Source: JALYGJ01 sp036558545 (GTDB lineage Bacteria; Chloroflexota; Limnocylindria; Limnocylindrales; CSP1-4). Taken from it: DNA of 64,000 nt. A program made the translations under genes and the position numbers. This document shows, piece after piece, positions 34,499-42,461 of this stretch (positions within the stretch are counted from its first letter, which is position 1; each line of letters begins with the position of its first letter). The notes below the pieces were generated by a model. That model searched no databases, had not been told where the DNA came from, and saw only the letters and a list, made by a program, of their open reading frames with translations. Where the stretch lies: contig DATBFJ010000028.1 of NCBI GenBank assembly GCA_036558545.1, positions 11,003 to 75,002 of the forward strand, written 5' to 3'.

Positions 34499-36819
34499 TG
34501 GTCCTCCGGCGGCCAGAGTGGAGAGACGGGCGGCGCAGGCTTGCTGGTGGCGGGTCGGCCGCCCGTGCTCGTGTTGTCGGATGCTGCGGGTGCAGCTTCG
34601 GAAGGCAGCGTCGACGGTGTCCACATCGAGATCGCTTCGCCTGTGTCCGGGGCGTCCACCATTGCCGCTTCGTCGCGCGCCGTCGGTCCGGGCAGGACGA
34701 CGACGTTATCGGCAGCGGCGTCGTACCTGTCGGAACTGGTTATCAAGATGACCTGGAAATCGCTGCCGAGTGCCTTGAGCACGCCCAGCGCGCGTTCTGC
34801 GCGATCGGCGTCGAAGGTAACGAATGGATCGTCGAAGATCAGCGGAGGTGTGCCGGGCTCGGTCACCTGGCGAACGAGGCCCAGTCGAGCACACAGGTAC
34901 AGCTGATCCAGCGTGCCCTGGGACAACCTGTTGACATCGATCCAGTTGTTCAGCTCCGGGGCGAAGACACTGAAGGTCAGTGACTGTTCGTCGACCTTCA
35001 GCCGTCGATAGCGACCGTCTGTGATCTCCTCGACATCGTTTGCCATGCGCTTCTCGAGGAAGCGCGCTGCCTTCTTCATCGTCCCCTGCTCGGCGGCGTT
35101 GAGCGTCGTGAGGACGTCCTCGTAAATGCGCAGCCGCCGCTCGGCGGCCGCCAGCTGCTCCTGTGCCTGCTCGAGCGACTCTGACGATGCCGCGACCTTC
35201 TCGGCATCAACGGGGTTGTTGGTCACGCGCGCGTCTGCGTTGGCCTCGTCCTGTCGCGCCTGATCCCGCTCTGGGCCAAGCCGCTGCAGGGCGGCGTTGA
35301 ACGTTGCGAGTTGGCCGGAAGGATCTTGGCCAATGGTGCCCATGCCCGCGAGCGCGTGTTTGCACTCGTCGATCTCCGCCGCGGCCATGTCGCGCTGAGT
35401 CGCAAGGTCCTCGGAGCCTGCCTCAGGTGCCGCGTCCTTGCCCATCAGGCCGCGGTACTCGGCGCGTCGATTGTCCGATTGTGCGATGTGGTCGGCCTCG
35501 GCGTTCAACAGCCGTTCAGCGGCGCCGAGATCCTTCGTGCCGAGCGAAGCCAGCGCCTCGCTGCGCTCCTGGTCGGTCTGGCGCACCTTCTCGGCGAGCT
35601 GGGTGCGGCCCGACAACCGTCGCGCGATCTCCGCCTCGCGGAGCTCGTTCTGCATGCGAACGTCGTTGAGCTTGTTGCGCTCGCGTCGGGCGACGAAGAA
35701 CAACACCACGCCGACCACAAGCAGGATGACACCGACCGCCAGCGGAACCACCGACATTCCGCCAAGAACGCCCACTCCAACTGCCACCAGGCCGACGAAC
35801 AGAGCGACAAGGCTGCCTGCCATCCATGGCTGCCAGCGCGGGCTGGGGATGGCAACGTCGTAGCTCGAGAGGTCCGGCTCGGCCGCCAGCTCGGCACGCA
35901 TCTCCGAGAGCTTGAACTCGAGCTGGCGAACGTGGTCGACGGTCGAGCGGAGGACAGGCAGTGCCACTCGCGACGGATGTGACGTATCCAGCCGAGCAAT
36001 CTCGTCGTGCAGCTCGACGGCCTTCTTGAACGTCGTGTAGCGCTTCGTCGCCTCGACCGACCGCGCTGCCAGCTGGACCGCGCGCTCCGCCTTGGCCGCG
36101 TTGTCCTTGTTGGAAGCGATCTGTTGTTCGAGCGTGGCACTCGTCGCGCGCGCCGTGGCAAGCGCGCGACGGTCGGCCTCCAGCTGCTGGAGCGCCTGTT
36201 CACCGGTGCGCACCTCCTGGGTGAGCCGGTCCGCGTCGGCGCGCAAGACCTTCAGGTATCCGGGGTTTTTGGCACCCTCGGTCTTATAGCGGCGGATCGC
36301 GTCCTCGAGCTTCTTGCGCGCCGATTGGGTGCCGCGATCGGCGCCACTCATCGATTGCTGCAGCCTGTCGCGCAGCGTGCTCTCGTCCTGGCCAAGGCCG
36401 GCCAGCTCCTGGTGGTGGACGCTTGCCGTCGAGCGCATGAACTTCTCGGAAGGGACGCCGGTCATGCGCGCCACCTCCGCATCGACCGATGCCGGATCTG
36501 TTTGCGACTCGCCGTCGAACGTCAGCTCGACCGTGCCTCGCGGACCGGCAAAGACCTTGCGCAGCGTGCCGTGCTTGCCGTGGTCGTCGAAGTCAATCTC
36601 GACGACCGGATCGGTGTCAGCCTTGTGCCAGGGCTTCAGGTCGCCCAGCCCGTTCGACGCGAATGTGGCGCGTCTGAAGAGGCCCAGCTCGATCGCGCGT
36701 TGGACCGTGGATTTGCCCGCCTCATTCGGGCCGCGGACGATATTCAGCCCCGGTTTCAGCTCGATGTCGAGGTTCTCGTGGCGCCGAAAATCGGTCAGCC
36801 GCAGGCGAGTGATGTTCAT
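34495..36819 (-). CDS. YhaN-like SMC/Rad50-type ATPase with membrane hairpin
   Basis: 774 residues. Walker A GPNEAGKST (30-38) opens a split ABC ATPase head; the signature LSQGTLDQLYLCARLGL and Walker B LIFDDPFVTFD lie near the C-terminus. Between them are two coiled-coil stretches separated by two transmembrane helices (about 333-378) rather than a Zn-hook. This matches B. subtilis YhaN, not SbcC. The last ~80 residues are a Pro/Ser/Ala tail. ATG overlaps the upstream exonuclease stop as ATGA. The pair probably forms a membrane-tethered SbcCD-like DNA end-processing complex (inference from family and order). Confidence 0.85.
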   Translation of the reverse strand: MNITRLRLTDFRRHENLDIELKPGLNIVRGPNEAGKSTVQRAIELGLFRRATFASNGLGDLKPWHKADTDPVVEIDFDDHGKHGTLRKVFAGPRGTVELTFDGESQTDPASVDAEVARMTGVPSEKFMRSTASVHHQELAGLGQDESTLRDRLQQSMSGADRGTQSARKKLEDAIRRYKTEGAKNPGYLKVLRADADRLTQEVRTGEQALQQLEADRRALATARATSATLEQQIASNKDNAAKAERAVQLAARSVEATKRYTTFKKAVELHDEIARLDTSHPSRVALPVLRSTVDHVRQLEFKLSEMRAELAAEPDLSSYDVAIPSPRWQPWMAGSLVALFVGLVAVGVGVLGGMSVVPLAVGVILLVVGVVLFFVARRERNKLNDVRMQNELREAEIARRLSGRTQLAEKVRQTDQERSEALASLGTKDLGAAERLLNAEADHIAQSDNRRAEYRGLMGKDAAPEAGSEDLATQRDMAAAEIDECKHALAGMGTIGQDPSGQLATFNAALQRLGPERDQARQDEANADARVTNNPVDAEKVAASSESLEQAQEQLAAAERRLRIYEDVLTTLNAAEQGTMKKAARFLEKRMANDVEEITDGRYRRLKVDEQSLTFSVFAPELNNWIDVNRLSQGTLDQLYLCARLGLVRQVTEPGTPPLIFDDPFVTFDADRAERALGVLKALGSDFQVILITSSDRYDAAADNVVVLPGPTARDEAAMVDAPDTGEAISMWTPSTLPSEAAPAASDNTSTGGRPATSKPAPPVSPLWPPEDH

Positions 36820-38000
36820 GCCAGCGTCACCCGCGAGGGGTCGTCCAGGAGCGCCAGGCCAATCCGGAGCGCCTCGCGTGACTCGGCCGCTCCGTCCGCA
36901 TCGCCCTTCTGCTCCTGTTCCGCGATCCTCGTGCGCAGGTCGCGGGTGAAGGCCCCCAGGATCGTGTCGGCAGGAGCGATCGGATCCTCGCTGAGCGCTG
37001 CGATCGACGAATCGCGCACGCGCAGCCGCAAGAAGGAGGGCGCCAGCTGACGCTCCAGCTCGTCGACGTTGAGGTCGAGGCTGTTCGAGCGAACACCCAG
37101 AATGCGGACGTCGAGCACCAGGTCGGGATTGGCCTGAGCGCTGAGCTGCGCTTCGAGTGCAGCCTGCGAATCGAGCGTGGCGGCATCCACATCGAGCTTC
37201 TGGAACCTGGTCCGGCCCACTTCGTGCGCCTCGACTGAAACTGCGCGCTGGCCATCGTGATCGTCGAGATTGACGATGAGCACCTGGCCGGCGCCGTCCT
37301 GGTCGACCGCGACGGCCTCGGGAGCGCCCGAATAAGCCCACACGGTTCGGCCGGCCTTGCCCTGACGGAACGAATGCCAGTGGCCGAGCGCCAGGTAGTC
37401 GAGGTTGCTCTGGGCGACCTCCTGTTCGAGGAAGGTCACGTCGTCGCCATCGAAGCGACCGGGCACGGCCATCGAACCGTGGACCATGCCGATCTGCCAG
37501 TTTCGTGCCCCATCGATTGGGCCACTGCTGGGGATCGAGATTGCCGGAAGAGGGCTCTCGCCCGAGCGTTTGGCGGCAAAGACCTTGGCCCGAACTGTCG
37601 CCGGGATCTGCGGAAAGTCGATCGTGCCATGAGTATCAGTCAGCACCGTCACCAGGTTCGATCCGTCCGGCGCCTTGGCCATCTCGGCGAGGTTGAAGAC
37701 GCGGTAGATGGAGGCAGCGTCATAGCAGTCGTGGGTGCCTGGAATGACCACGACCGGGATGTGACGCTGGACCAGGCGACCCAGCTCAGTCGCCGCACGT
37801 TCGACCGAGCGACGAGGTTGGCTGTTCGAGTCGAAGAGGTCGCCGCAGATGAGGACCAGGTCAACCTTCTCGGCAACGGCGAGGTCGATGGCTCGCTTGA
37901 ACGCATCGAACTGGCGTTCGCGCTGGGCGGCCGCGGCCGTGCCAAGGTCGTCGTGGCGCGCTCCAAGGTGAACGTCGGCCATGTGCAGCAAGCGCGGCAT
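36816..38000 (-). CDS. SbcD/YhaO-like metallophosphoesterase exonuclease
   Basis: 394-residue DNA exonuclease subunit. Calcineurin-like motifs: HMADVHLGARHDD (motif I), ICGDLFDS (II), PGTHDCYDAAS (III), VHGSM, and LGHWHSFRQGK (V), giving the two-metal site. The C-terminal ~150 residues form the capping/ATPase-binding part and include VRIL-like conserved pieces. ATG at 38000 is 11 bases after GGAGGGAG; the longer frame upstream is not needed. It overlaps the YhaN-like ATPase gene by 4 bases, as in yhaO-yhaN. Confidence 0.88.
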   Translation of the reverse strand: MPRLLHMADVHLGARHDDLGTAAAAQRERQFDAFKRAIDLAVAEKVDLVLICGDLFDSNSQPRRSVERAATELGRLVQRHIPVVVIPGTHDCYDAASIYRVFNLAEMAKAPDGSNLVTVLTDTHGTIDFPQIPATVRAKVFAAKRSGESPLPAISIPSSGPIDGARNWQIGMVHGSMAVPGRFDGDDVTFLEQEVAQSNLDYLALGHWHSFRQGKAGRTVWAYSGAPEAVAVDQDGAGQVLIVNLDDHDGQRAVSVEAHEVGRTRFQKLDVDAATLDSQAALEAQLSAQANPDLVLDVRILGVRSNSLDLNVDELERQLAPSFLRLRVRDSSIAALSEDPIAPADTILGAFTRDLRTRIAEQEQKGDADGAAESREALRIGLALLDDPSRVTLA

Positions 38001-38070
38001 CGAGACTTGAACTCCCTCCGGGCATAGGTGTGTGGCGCTGTCGTCAATTCTGACAGCCACGGGCCCGGAG

Positions 38071-38094
38071 CGAAGCGATTCTTGTCTCGCTTCG
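38071..38094. promoter_or_regulatory. 8-bp inverted repeat between divergent genes
   Basis: CGAAGCGA (38071-38078) and TCGCTTCG (38087-38094) are perfect inverted repeats with an 8-base spacer, about 70 bases upstream of the exonuclease start and ~190 bases before the zinc-ribbon gene. Candidate operator or attenuator for the nuclease operon; no clear promoter hexamers were found. Confidence 0.35.
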
Positions 38095-38279
38095 AGGGTG
38101 GGTGATAACCTTCCAAGCGTTACCGGTGCGCCCCAGTTTCAGGGACCTCGGCAGAGCAACTGGGTTGGCGCCCGGCTCCAGCTTTCAGCGCCACGCCTTG
38201 AGTTTGCTCGTGCTGCGTCCCACTGGATCTCTCCGGTGGCGATTGGGTATTCGTTTTGCTGACCAAGGGGAGGTCGCTG

Positions 38280-38624
38280 GTGACCTATCAAGATCGAACC
38301 CTCACCTGTGCCGACTGCGGCGTGGAGTTCATCCACTCCGCCGCCGACCAGGAGTTCTACGCGCAGAAGGGGTTCGCATCCGACCCGAAGCGCTGCCCTT
38401 CATGCCGCGCCTCGCGCCGGCAGATGCGCGAGAACAGCGGCTTCGACGTGCGTGAGATCGGTGGCCCGCGCGGCTATGAGCGCGGTGACTACCGGCCGCA
38501 ACGCGAGTATTTCGCGGTGATCTGCTCCAAATGCGGCAACGCCGCCCAGGTTCCGTTCAAGCCGCGTCAGGACAAGCCTGTTTACTGCTCAGACTGCTTC
38601 AGGGACGTCCAGGCGGCCTCCTGA
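38280..38624 (+). CDS. Zinc-ribbon protein
   Basis: 114-residue protein with three Cys pairs: CADCGVEF (about 10), CPSCRASRR (about 41) and, after a basic Arg/Gly/Tyr-rich linker, CSKCGN plus CSDCF (about 83 and 103). The first half resembles the probable zinc-ribbon domain found in small nucleic-acid-associated proteins. Two zinc sites are likely. The RGYERGDYRPQRE linker resembles RGG-like RNA-binding tracts, so RNA binding is a guess. GTG at 38280 has GGGGAGG 6 bases upstream; followed by a strong terminator. Confidence 0.75.
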   Translation: MTYQDRTLTCADCGVEFIHSAADQEFYAQKGFASDPKRCPSCRASRRQMRENSGFDVREIGGPRGYERGDYRPQREYFAVICSKCGNAAQVPFKPRQDKPVYCSDCFRDVQAAS

Positions 38625-38640
38625 CCCAAAAGGCTCACAC

Positions 38641-38672
38641 AAACCCGGCCGATATCAACCGGCCGGGTTTTT
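38641..38672 (+). terminator. Rho-independent terminator
   Basis: AAACCCGGCCG (38641-38651) pairs with CGGCCGGGTTT (38660-38670) around an 8-base loop, followed by a T-rich tract (TTTTTCTTTC). It lies 17 bases after the zinc-ribbon gene. It is the clearest intrinsic terminator in the window. Confidence 0.88.
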
Positions 38673-38675
38673 CTT

Positions 38676-39296
38676 TCACTTGTCGGGAGGGGTCAGCGGG
38701 TCATCGATCGAGCAATCGACTCCGTCCGGCAACGGTTGAACGCAAACCGTCACAGATGGGCCATAGATCGTCGAGAAAGTAAACGGACCCATCCGGTAGT
38801 CGACTGCAACGCCTTCATAGGACTGCTCACCGGGACGTGTCGCCACCGTCACGGCGACGGCTGGACGTGAAGCTCCCGAACTTTCTGCCGCAAGTGTGCC
38901 AGGCAGTGATTCGTAGTTATTGAGAGCGTCCCCGATCTCTCCCGCTACTGCTCCTATTCCGCTCTGCGGTTTCCCGGGTCGGGCCATCAGGCTGTCAACG
39001 AGAACGATCCCGGATGTCGCACCGACAAGCCTCATATCCTCGATCGTTGCGCTTAGGCCGGCTGCGGGTCGCAGAAAGACTCCTACGTAGACCGGGGTAT
39101 AGGGCGTCACGCCGGCCTCTGAAGTTAGGCCAACCGCATTCCGGGCCTGATCTCCGAGTGGCAGGTCGAGGGCAAGCAAGGCTCCCTCCGGGTCCTCCTT
39201 GAGGGGACCGCCGGGAAAGCGCACAAAGCCGATGACATTCAAGGCAAGTGCCGCGACAACGGCACAGCTAACAGTTAGCGCTACCAGCCGCATCAT
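38676..39296 (-). CDS. Membrane-anchored or secreted protein of unknown function
   Basis: About 206 residues with an N-terminal hydrophobic helix (LVALTVSCAVVAALALNVIGF) and an external domain of beta character (YVGVFLRPAAGLSATIEDMRL, VAVTVATRPGEQSYEGVAVDY). Two Cys near the end (SVTVCVQPLPDGVDCSIDD) may form a disulfide. The family is not recognised. ATG at 39296 or 39293 and GTG at 39308 are equally possible starts. It converges on the zinc-ribbon gene, whose terminator lies against its 3' end. Confidence 0.6.
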   Translation of the reverse strand: MMRLVALTVSCAVVAALALNVIGFVRFPGGPLKEDPEGALLALDLPLGDQARNAVGLTSEAGVTPYTPVYVGVFLRPAAGLSATIEDMRLVGATSGIVLVDSLMARPGKPQSGIGAVAGEIGDALNNYESLPGTLAAESSGASRPAVAVTVATRPGEQSYEGVAVDYRMGPFTFSTIYGPSVTVCVQPLPDGVDCSIDDPLTPPDK

Positions 39297-39371
39297 GTGC
39301 TGAAGCACAGGTTACGGCCGAATGATCCACGCGTGGCGCCGAATGGGACTTATTCAGGTTTGAAGCGAGGC

Positions 39372-39395
39372 TCGTCGTAGACTTCAAGTCGACGA
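39372..39395. promoter_or_regulatory. Imperfect palindrome before P5C dehydrogenase gene
   Basis: TCGTCG-TA-GACTT-C-AAGTC-GACGA is a near-palindrome of 24 bases ending just before the AGGAGG ribosome binding site of the next gene. It could be an operator, or a hairpin that affects ribosome access. Confidence 0.35.
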
Positions 39396-39416
39396 CAGGA
39401 GGTAGCCCAGACACCC

Positions 39417-40997
39417 ATGACAGACACGATCGAGCGGCCGCAGCTGAAGATCACCTACGCGACGCTGCGCAACGACAACGACGAGCTGCACGCGCAGTTT
39501 GAAAAGGGCGTGGAAGAGGCCCGAGCAATGCTCGGCAAGAGCCATCGCAATTTCGTGAACGGCGCAGAGCGTGAGGGCGAAGGCACCTTCGAGAAGCATT
39601 CACCGATTGACGGCTCGCTCGTGGGCACCTTCGCCAAGGGCACGCGACACGACGTCCAGGACGCGGTCGACGCCGCGCGTGCAGCCTTTCCGGCATGGTC
39701 GGGCAGGCCCTGGCAGGAGCGCGTAGCCATACTGCGTCGTGTAGCCGACGTCATCAGCGAACGGCAGATGGTCTTCGCTGCGCTGCTCTCGATCGAAGTT
39801 GGCAAGAACCGCCTCGAGGCGCTGGGCGACGTCGAGGAGACCGCCGACCTGATCCGCTGGTCGTGCGACATGGTCGAGCAGAATGGTGGCTTCGATCACC
39901 CGATGGGCAACCTTGGTGACGACACCGTCCACACTCGTTCCGTGCTCAAGCCGTACGGTGTGTGGGCAATCATCAGCCCGTTCAATTTCCCCTTCGCGCT
40001 GAGTGGCGGCCCGTCCGGCGGCGCTCTCGTCGCTGGCAATACAGTCGTATACAAGCCCTCGTCCGACGCTCCGCTGTCGGGCGTTTGCCTGACTCAGGCC
40101 ATGCGCGACGGCGGCATCCCGGCGGGCGTCTTCAACATGGTCGCCGGTCCCGGCGAAACGGTTGGTGCCGAGCTCCAGGAGAACGACGGAGTCGACGGCA
40201 TCCTGTTCACCGGGTCGTTCGAGGTCGGCTTCGACCTCTACAAGCACTTCGCCAAGCGCTACCCCAAGCCCGTCATCGTTGAGATGGGCGGCAAGAATCC
40301 GGCCATCGTCACGGCCACTGCCGACCTTGACGAGGCGGCGGAGGGCGTGATGCGCGGCGCATTCGGCTTCAGCGGCCAAAAGTGCTCAGCCAACAGCCGC
40401 GTCTACGTCGAGCGCCCCGTCTACGAGCAGTTCCTGCAGCTGCTTGGCCAGAAGGCGCAAGCGATCTCAGTCGGCGACCCGGTCGAACGCCAGAACTGGA
40501 TGGGACCGGTTATCAATCAGCGTGCATTGGCGCGCTACGAGAACGCCGTTGCTGAGGCGAAGCATGAGGGCCGAATCGTCGCCGGGGGCGAGCGACTGAC
40601 TGACGGCGACCTCAGCGATGGGTATTTCGTCGCCCCGACTGTTGTCGCCGATCTGCCGCTCGAACACCGACTCTTCCGTGAGGAGCTGTTCCTGCCCTTT
40701 GTTGCCATCGCACCGGTGGATTCGGTCGATCAGGCGCTCGACCTGGCCAACGACAACGATCTTGGCCTGACAGCGGGCATCTACACCGGCAACCAGGCCG
40801 ACATCGACAAGTTCCTGGCCCGCATTGAAGCCGGCGTCGTTTACGTCAACAGGCGTGCCGGGTCAACGACCGGGGCATGGCCGGGCGTTCAGCCGTTCGG
40901 CGGCTGGAAGGGCTCGACCGCTACGGGCAAGGCCGGCGGCGGGCTCTACTACGTCCAGCAGTTCATGCGCGAGCAGTCGCAGACCGTCGTCGACTAG
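39417..40997 (+). CDS. pruA: L-glutamate gamma-semialdehyde (P5C) dehydrogenase
   Basis: NAD-dependent oxidation of glutamate semialdehyde to glutamate in proline/arginine breakdown; 526 residues, as in single-function P5C dehydrogenases. N-terminus NRDNDELHAQ-like region, SPFNFPFALSGGPSGGALVAGN (cofactor side, here SPFNFPFALSGG), catalytic Glu in VEMGGKNPAIV and Cys in GFSGQKCSANSR. The end, FGGWKGSTATGKAGGG, is family-typical. AGGAGG precedes the ATG by 11 bases. No proline dehydrogenase gene is in the window. Its TAG overlaps the stop of the convergent SRPBCC gene. Confidence 0.9.
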   Translation: MTDTIERPQLKITYATLRNDNDELHAQFEKGVEEARAMLGKSHRNFVNGAEREGEGTFEKHSPIDGSLVGTFAKGTRHDVQDAVDAARAAFPAWSGRPWQERVAILRRVADVISERQMVFAALLSIEVGKNRLEALGDVEETADLIRWSCDMVEQNGGFDHPMGNLGDDTVHTRSVLKPYGVWAIISPFNFPFALSGGPSGGALVAGNTVVYKPSSDAPLSGVCLTQAMRDGGIPAGVFNMVAGPGETVGAELQENDGVDGILFTGSFEVGFDLYKHFAKRYPKPVIVEMGGKNPAIVTATADLDEAAEGVMRGAFGFSGQKCSANSRVYVERPVYEQFLQLLGQKAQAISVGDPVERQNWMGPVINQRALARYENAVAEAKHEGRIVAGGERLTDGDLSDGYFVAPTVVADLPLEHRLFREELFLPFVAIAPVDSVDQALDLANDNDLGLTAGIYTGNQADIDKFLARIEAGVVYVNRRAGSTTGAWPGVQPFGGWKGSTATGKAGGGLYYVQQFMREQSQTVVD

Positions 40998-41521
40998 CCA
41001 AGTTCGTCCGCCAGCGCGACGTACGCCGGCAAGAGCTCCTCCCAGCGCAGCTCTGTATCGCCGATCTCGCGACCTCCGATATAACTTCCCAACTTCTCGG
41101 CGTTGATCTGCCAGCCCACGCCGTAGAACTGGATCTTGTCCAAGGGCATGCCCTTGATGACGGCGACCAGAACGGTCTGGTCGCCGTCTGGCGTGAGCGT
41201 TGCCTCGATGCTCGAGTCGAAGGGCGGAACGCCGTTGCCCTGTCGATACGACTCATCCGATTCCCTGACGGTCACGCGCAGGCGCCGTGGCGCCTCACAT
41301 TCCTCGACTCGACCGCCGCCATCCCACTCAGCTGAGAGATTGAAGCGGCCACCAGGACGCAGGTCACCGTCGATCTTGCCGAACCAGCGCGCCAATCTTG
41401 CTGGCTCCGTGATTGCCGACCACAGATCGTTGACGTCCGTGTCGTAGCGCTCCTCGATGCGCAACACACCTCTGTCGTCGGCCTTGGCGAAGCTGCCCAG
41501 GGCCGGCTCAGTCGGCTGCAT
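40994..41521 (-). CDS. SRPBCC (AHSA1-like) protein, second copy
   Basis: 175-residue START/AHSA1-type lipid-cavity protein: GVLRIEERYDTDVNDLWSAI, RLARWFGKIDGDLRPGG, RRLRVTVRES, and a C-terminal helix RWEELLPAYVALADEL. It is clearly related to the protein encoded just upstream (same RIEDRFDTDIDDLW, RRLAQW and EERW..LQPAY pattern), so the pair arose by tandem duplication. ATG at 41521 overlaps the end of that gene by 14 bases. Ligand unknown; such proteins are often co-encoded with ArsR regulators. Confidence 0.82.
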   Translation of the reverse strand: MQPTEPALGSFAKADDRGVLRIEERYDTDVNDLWSAITEPARLARWFGKIDGDLRPGGRFNLSAEWDGGGRVEECEAPRRLRVTVRESDESYRQGNGVPPFDSSIEATLTPDGDQTVLVAVIKGMPLDKIQFYGVGWQINAEKLGSYIGGREIGDTELRWEELLPAYVALADELG

Positions 41522-42044
41522 TGCGATCGGTGGCGCCGGCCAGCTCTTCGTACGCCGGCTGAAGCGCTTTCCAGCGTTCCTCGGCATCCTCGGCCTTGTC
41601 ACCGGCGAGGTAAGAGGCGAGGTCCTCGACCTCGATCTGGTTGCCCGCACCGTACGCGGCCACTTTGTCTGCTGGCATTCCACGTTCCTCGACGACGAGG
41701 AGTGTTTGATCGCCCATGGAAGTAAGGACAACCTCCTTGACCGTCTCGTACGACAGCCCTTCGTCCTTGCCACGAATCTGGAATCGATGCGGTGGCTCGC
41801 ACGCTTCGATGCGGCATGTTCCCTCCCAGCCGCTGCCGAAGTAATGGATGCGAACATCGCCACCGGTGCGCAGGTCACCTTCGACCTCGCACAGCCATTG
41901 GGCGAGCCGGCGCGGATCGGTGATTGCCGTCCACAGGTCGTCGATATCCGTATCAAACCGATCCTCGATACGGACGATCCCGCTTCCATCCATGACACTC
42001 ACCGAACCCAGGATTCTCACGTTGGAAGAGACGTTAGTCGTCAT
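41508..42044 (-). CDS. SRPBCC (AHSA1-like) protein, first copy
   Basis: 178 residues with the AHSA1 layout: IVRIEDRFDTDIDDLWTAI, RRLAQWLCEVEGDLRTGG, CRIEACEPPHRFQI, LLVVEERGMP, and AEERWKALQPAYEELAG. It is the second gene of an arsR-SRPBCC-SRPBCC operon; its ATG overlaps the arsR stop as ATGA. A hydrophobic small molecule or stress sensor/binding role is family inference. Confidence 0.83.
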   Translation of the reverse strand: MTTNVSSNVRILGSVSVMDGSGIVRIEDRFDTDIDDLWTAITDPRRLAQWLCEVEGDLRTGGDVRIHYFGSGWEGTCRIEACEPPHRFQIRGKDEGLSYETVKEVVLTSMGDQTLLVVEERGMPADKVAAYGAGNQIEVEDLASYLAGDKAEDAEERWKALQPAYEELAGATDRNAAD

Positions 42045-42367
42045 TCGGCTGTCTCCCTTTCACTCTTGCCCCGCGCGATCTCAGCGTGAAGGGCGTCTAG
42101 TCGCTTCTCCCACAGAGCCCTGTACCGACTCAACCAAGTGTCGATCGCTTCCAGCGGCTGCGGACGAAGCCCGTAGATCCGTCTTTGTGCATCGCGGTGA
42201 ACCTCGACGAGGCCGGCCTCGCGGAGCACGCGGAGGTGGCGCGATACCCCCGGCCGGGCGATGGGCAACAGGGCCGCCAACTCACCGGCGGTGGCCGGAC
42301 CTCTTGCCAGCCGGTCGACCAAGGTCAGCCGGCTCTGGTCGGCGAGGGCGCTGAGGACGGTTTCCAT
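42041..42367 (-). CDS. ArsR-family transcription regulator
   Basis: 108-residue winged-helix repressor: LADQSRLTLVDRLARGPATAGELAALLPIARPGVSRHLRVLREAGLVE covers helices 2-5 (recognition helix around RPGVSRHLRVL). No Cys metal-site motif (ELCVCDL) is present, so it is not a classical metal sensor; this is the subtype usually paired with SRPBCC proteins. The -10 element lies about 10 bases before its ATG, so its mRNA is predicted to be almost leaderless. It probably represses its own operon through the palindrome at 42391-42400. Confidence 0.88.
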   Translation of the reverse strand: METVLSALADQSRLTLVDRLARGPATAGELAALLPIARPGVSRHLRVLREAGLVEVHRDAQRRIYGLRPQPLEAIDTWLSRYRALWEKRLDALHAEIARGKSERETAE

Positions 42368-42376
42368 TGCTTGCGG

Positions 42377-42406
42377 AGTGTACCCGCATCGTTACGTAAC
42401 AGTCAA
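42377..42406 (-). promoter_or_regulatory. Promoter and likely operator of the arsR operon
   Basis: On the minus strand TTGACT (42406-42401) and TACACT (42382-42377) form -35 and -10 boxes with an 18-base spacer. The perfect palindrome GTTACGTAAC (42391-42400) sits inside the spacer, the usual place for a repressor that blocks RNA polymerase. Confidence 0.6.
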
Positions 42407-42461
42407 GGTACATAAGCCCCATGACCCATTTTGGGTGTCGCCAATAAGGCGCTTTTGCACG

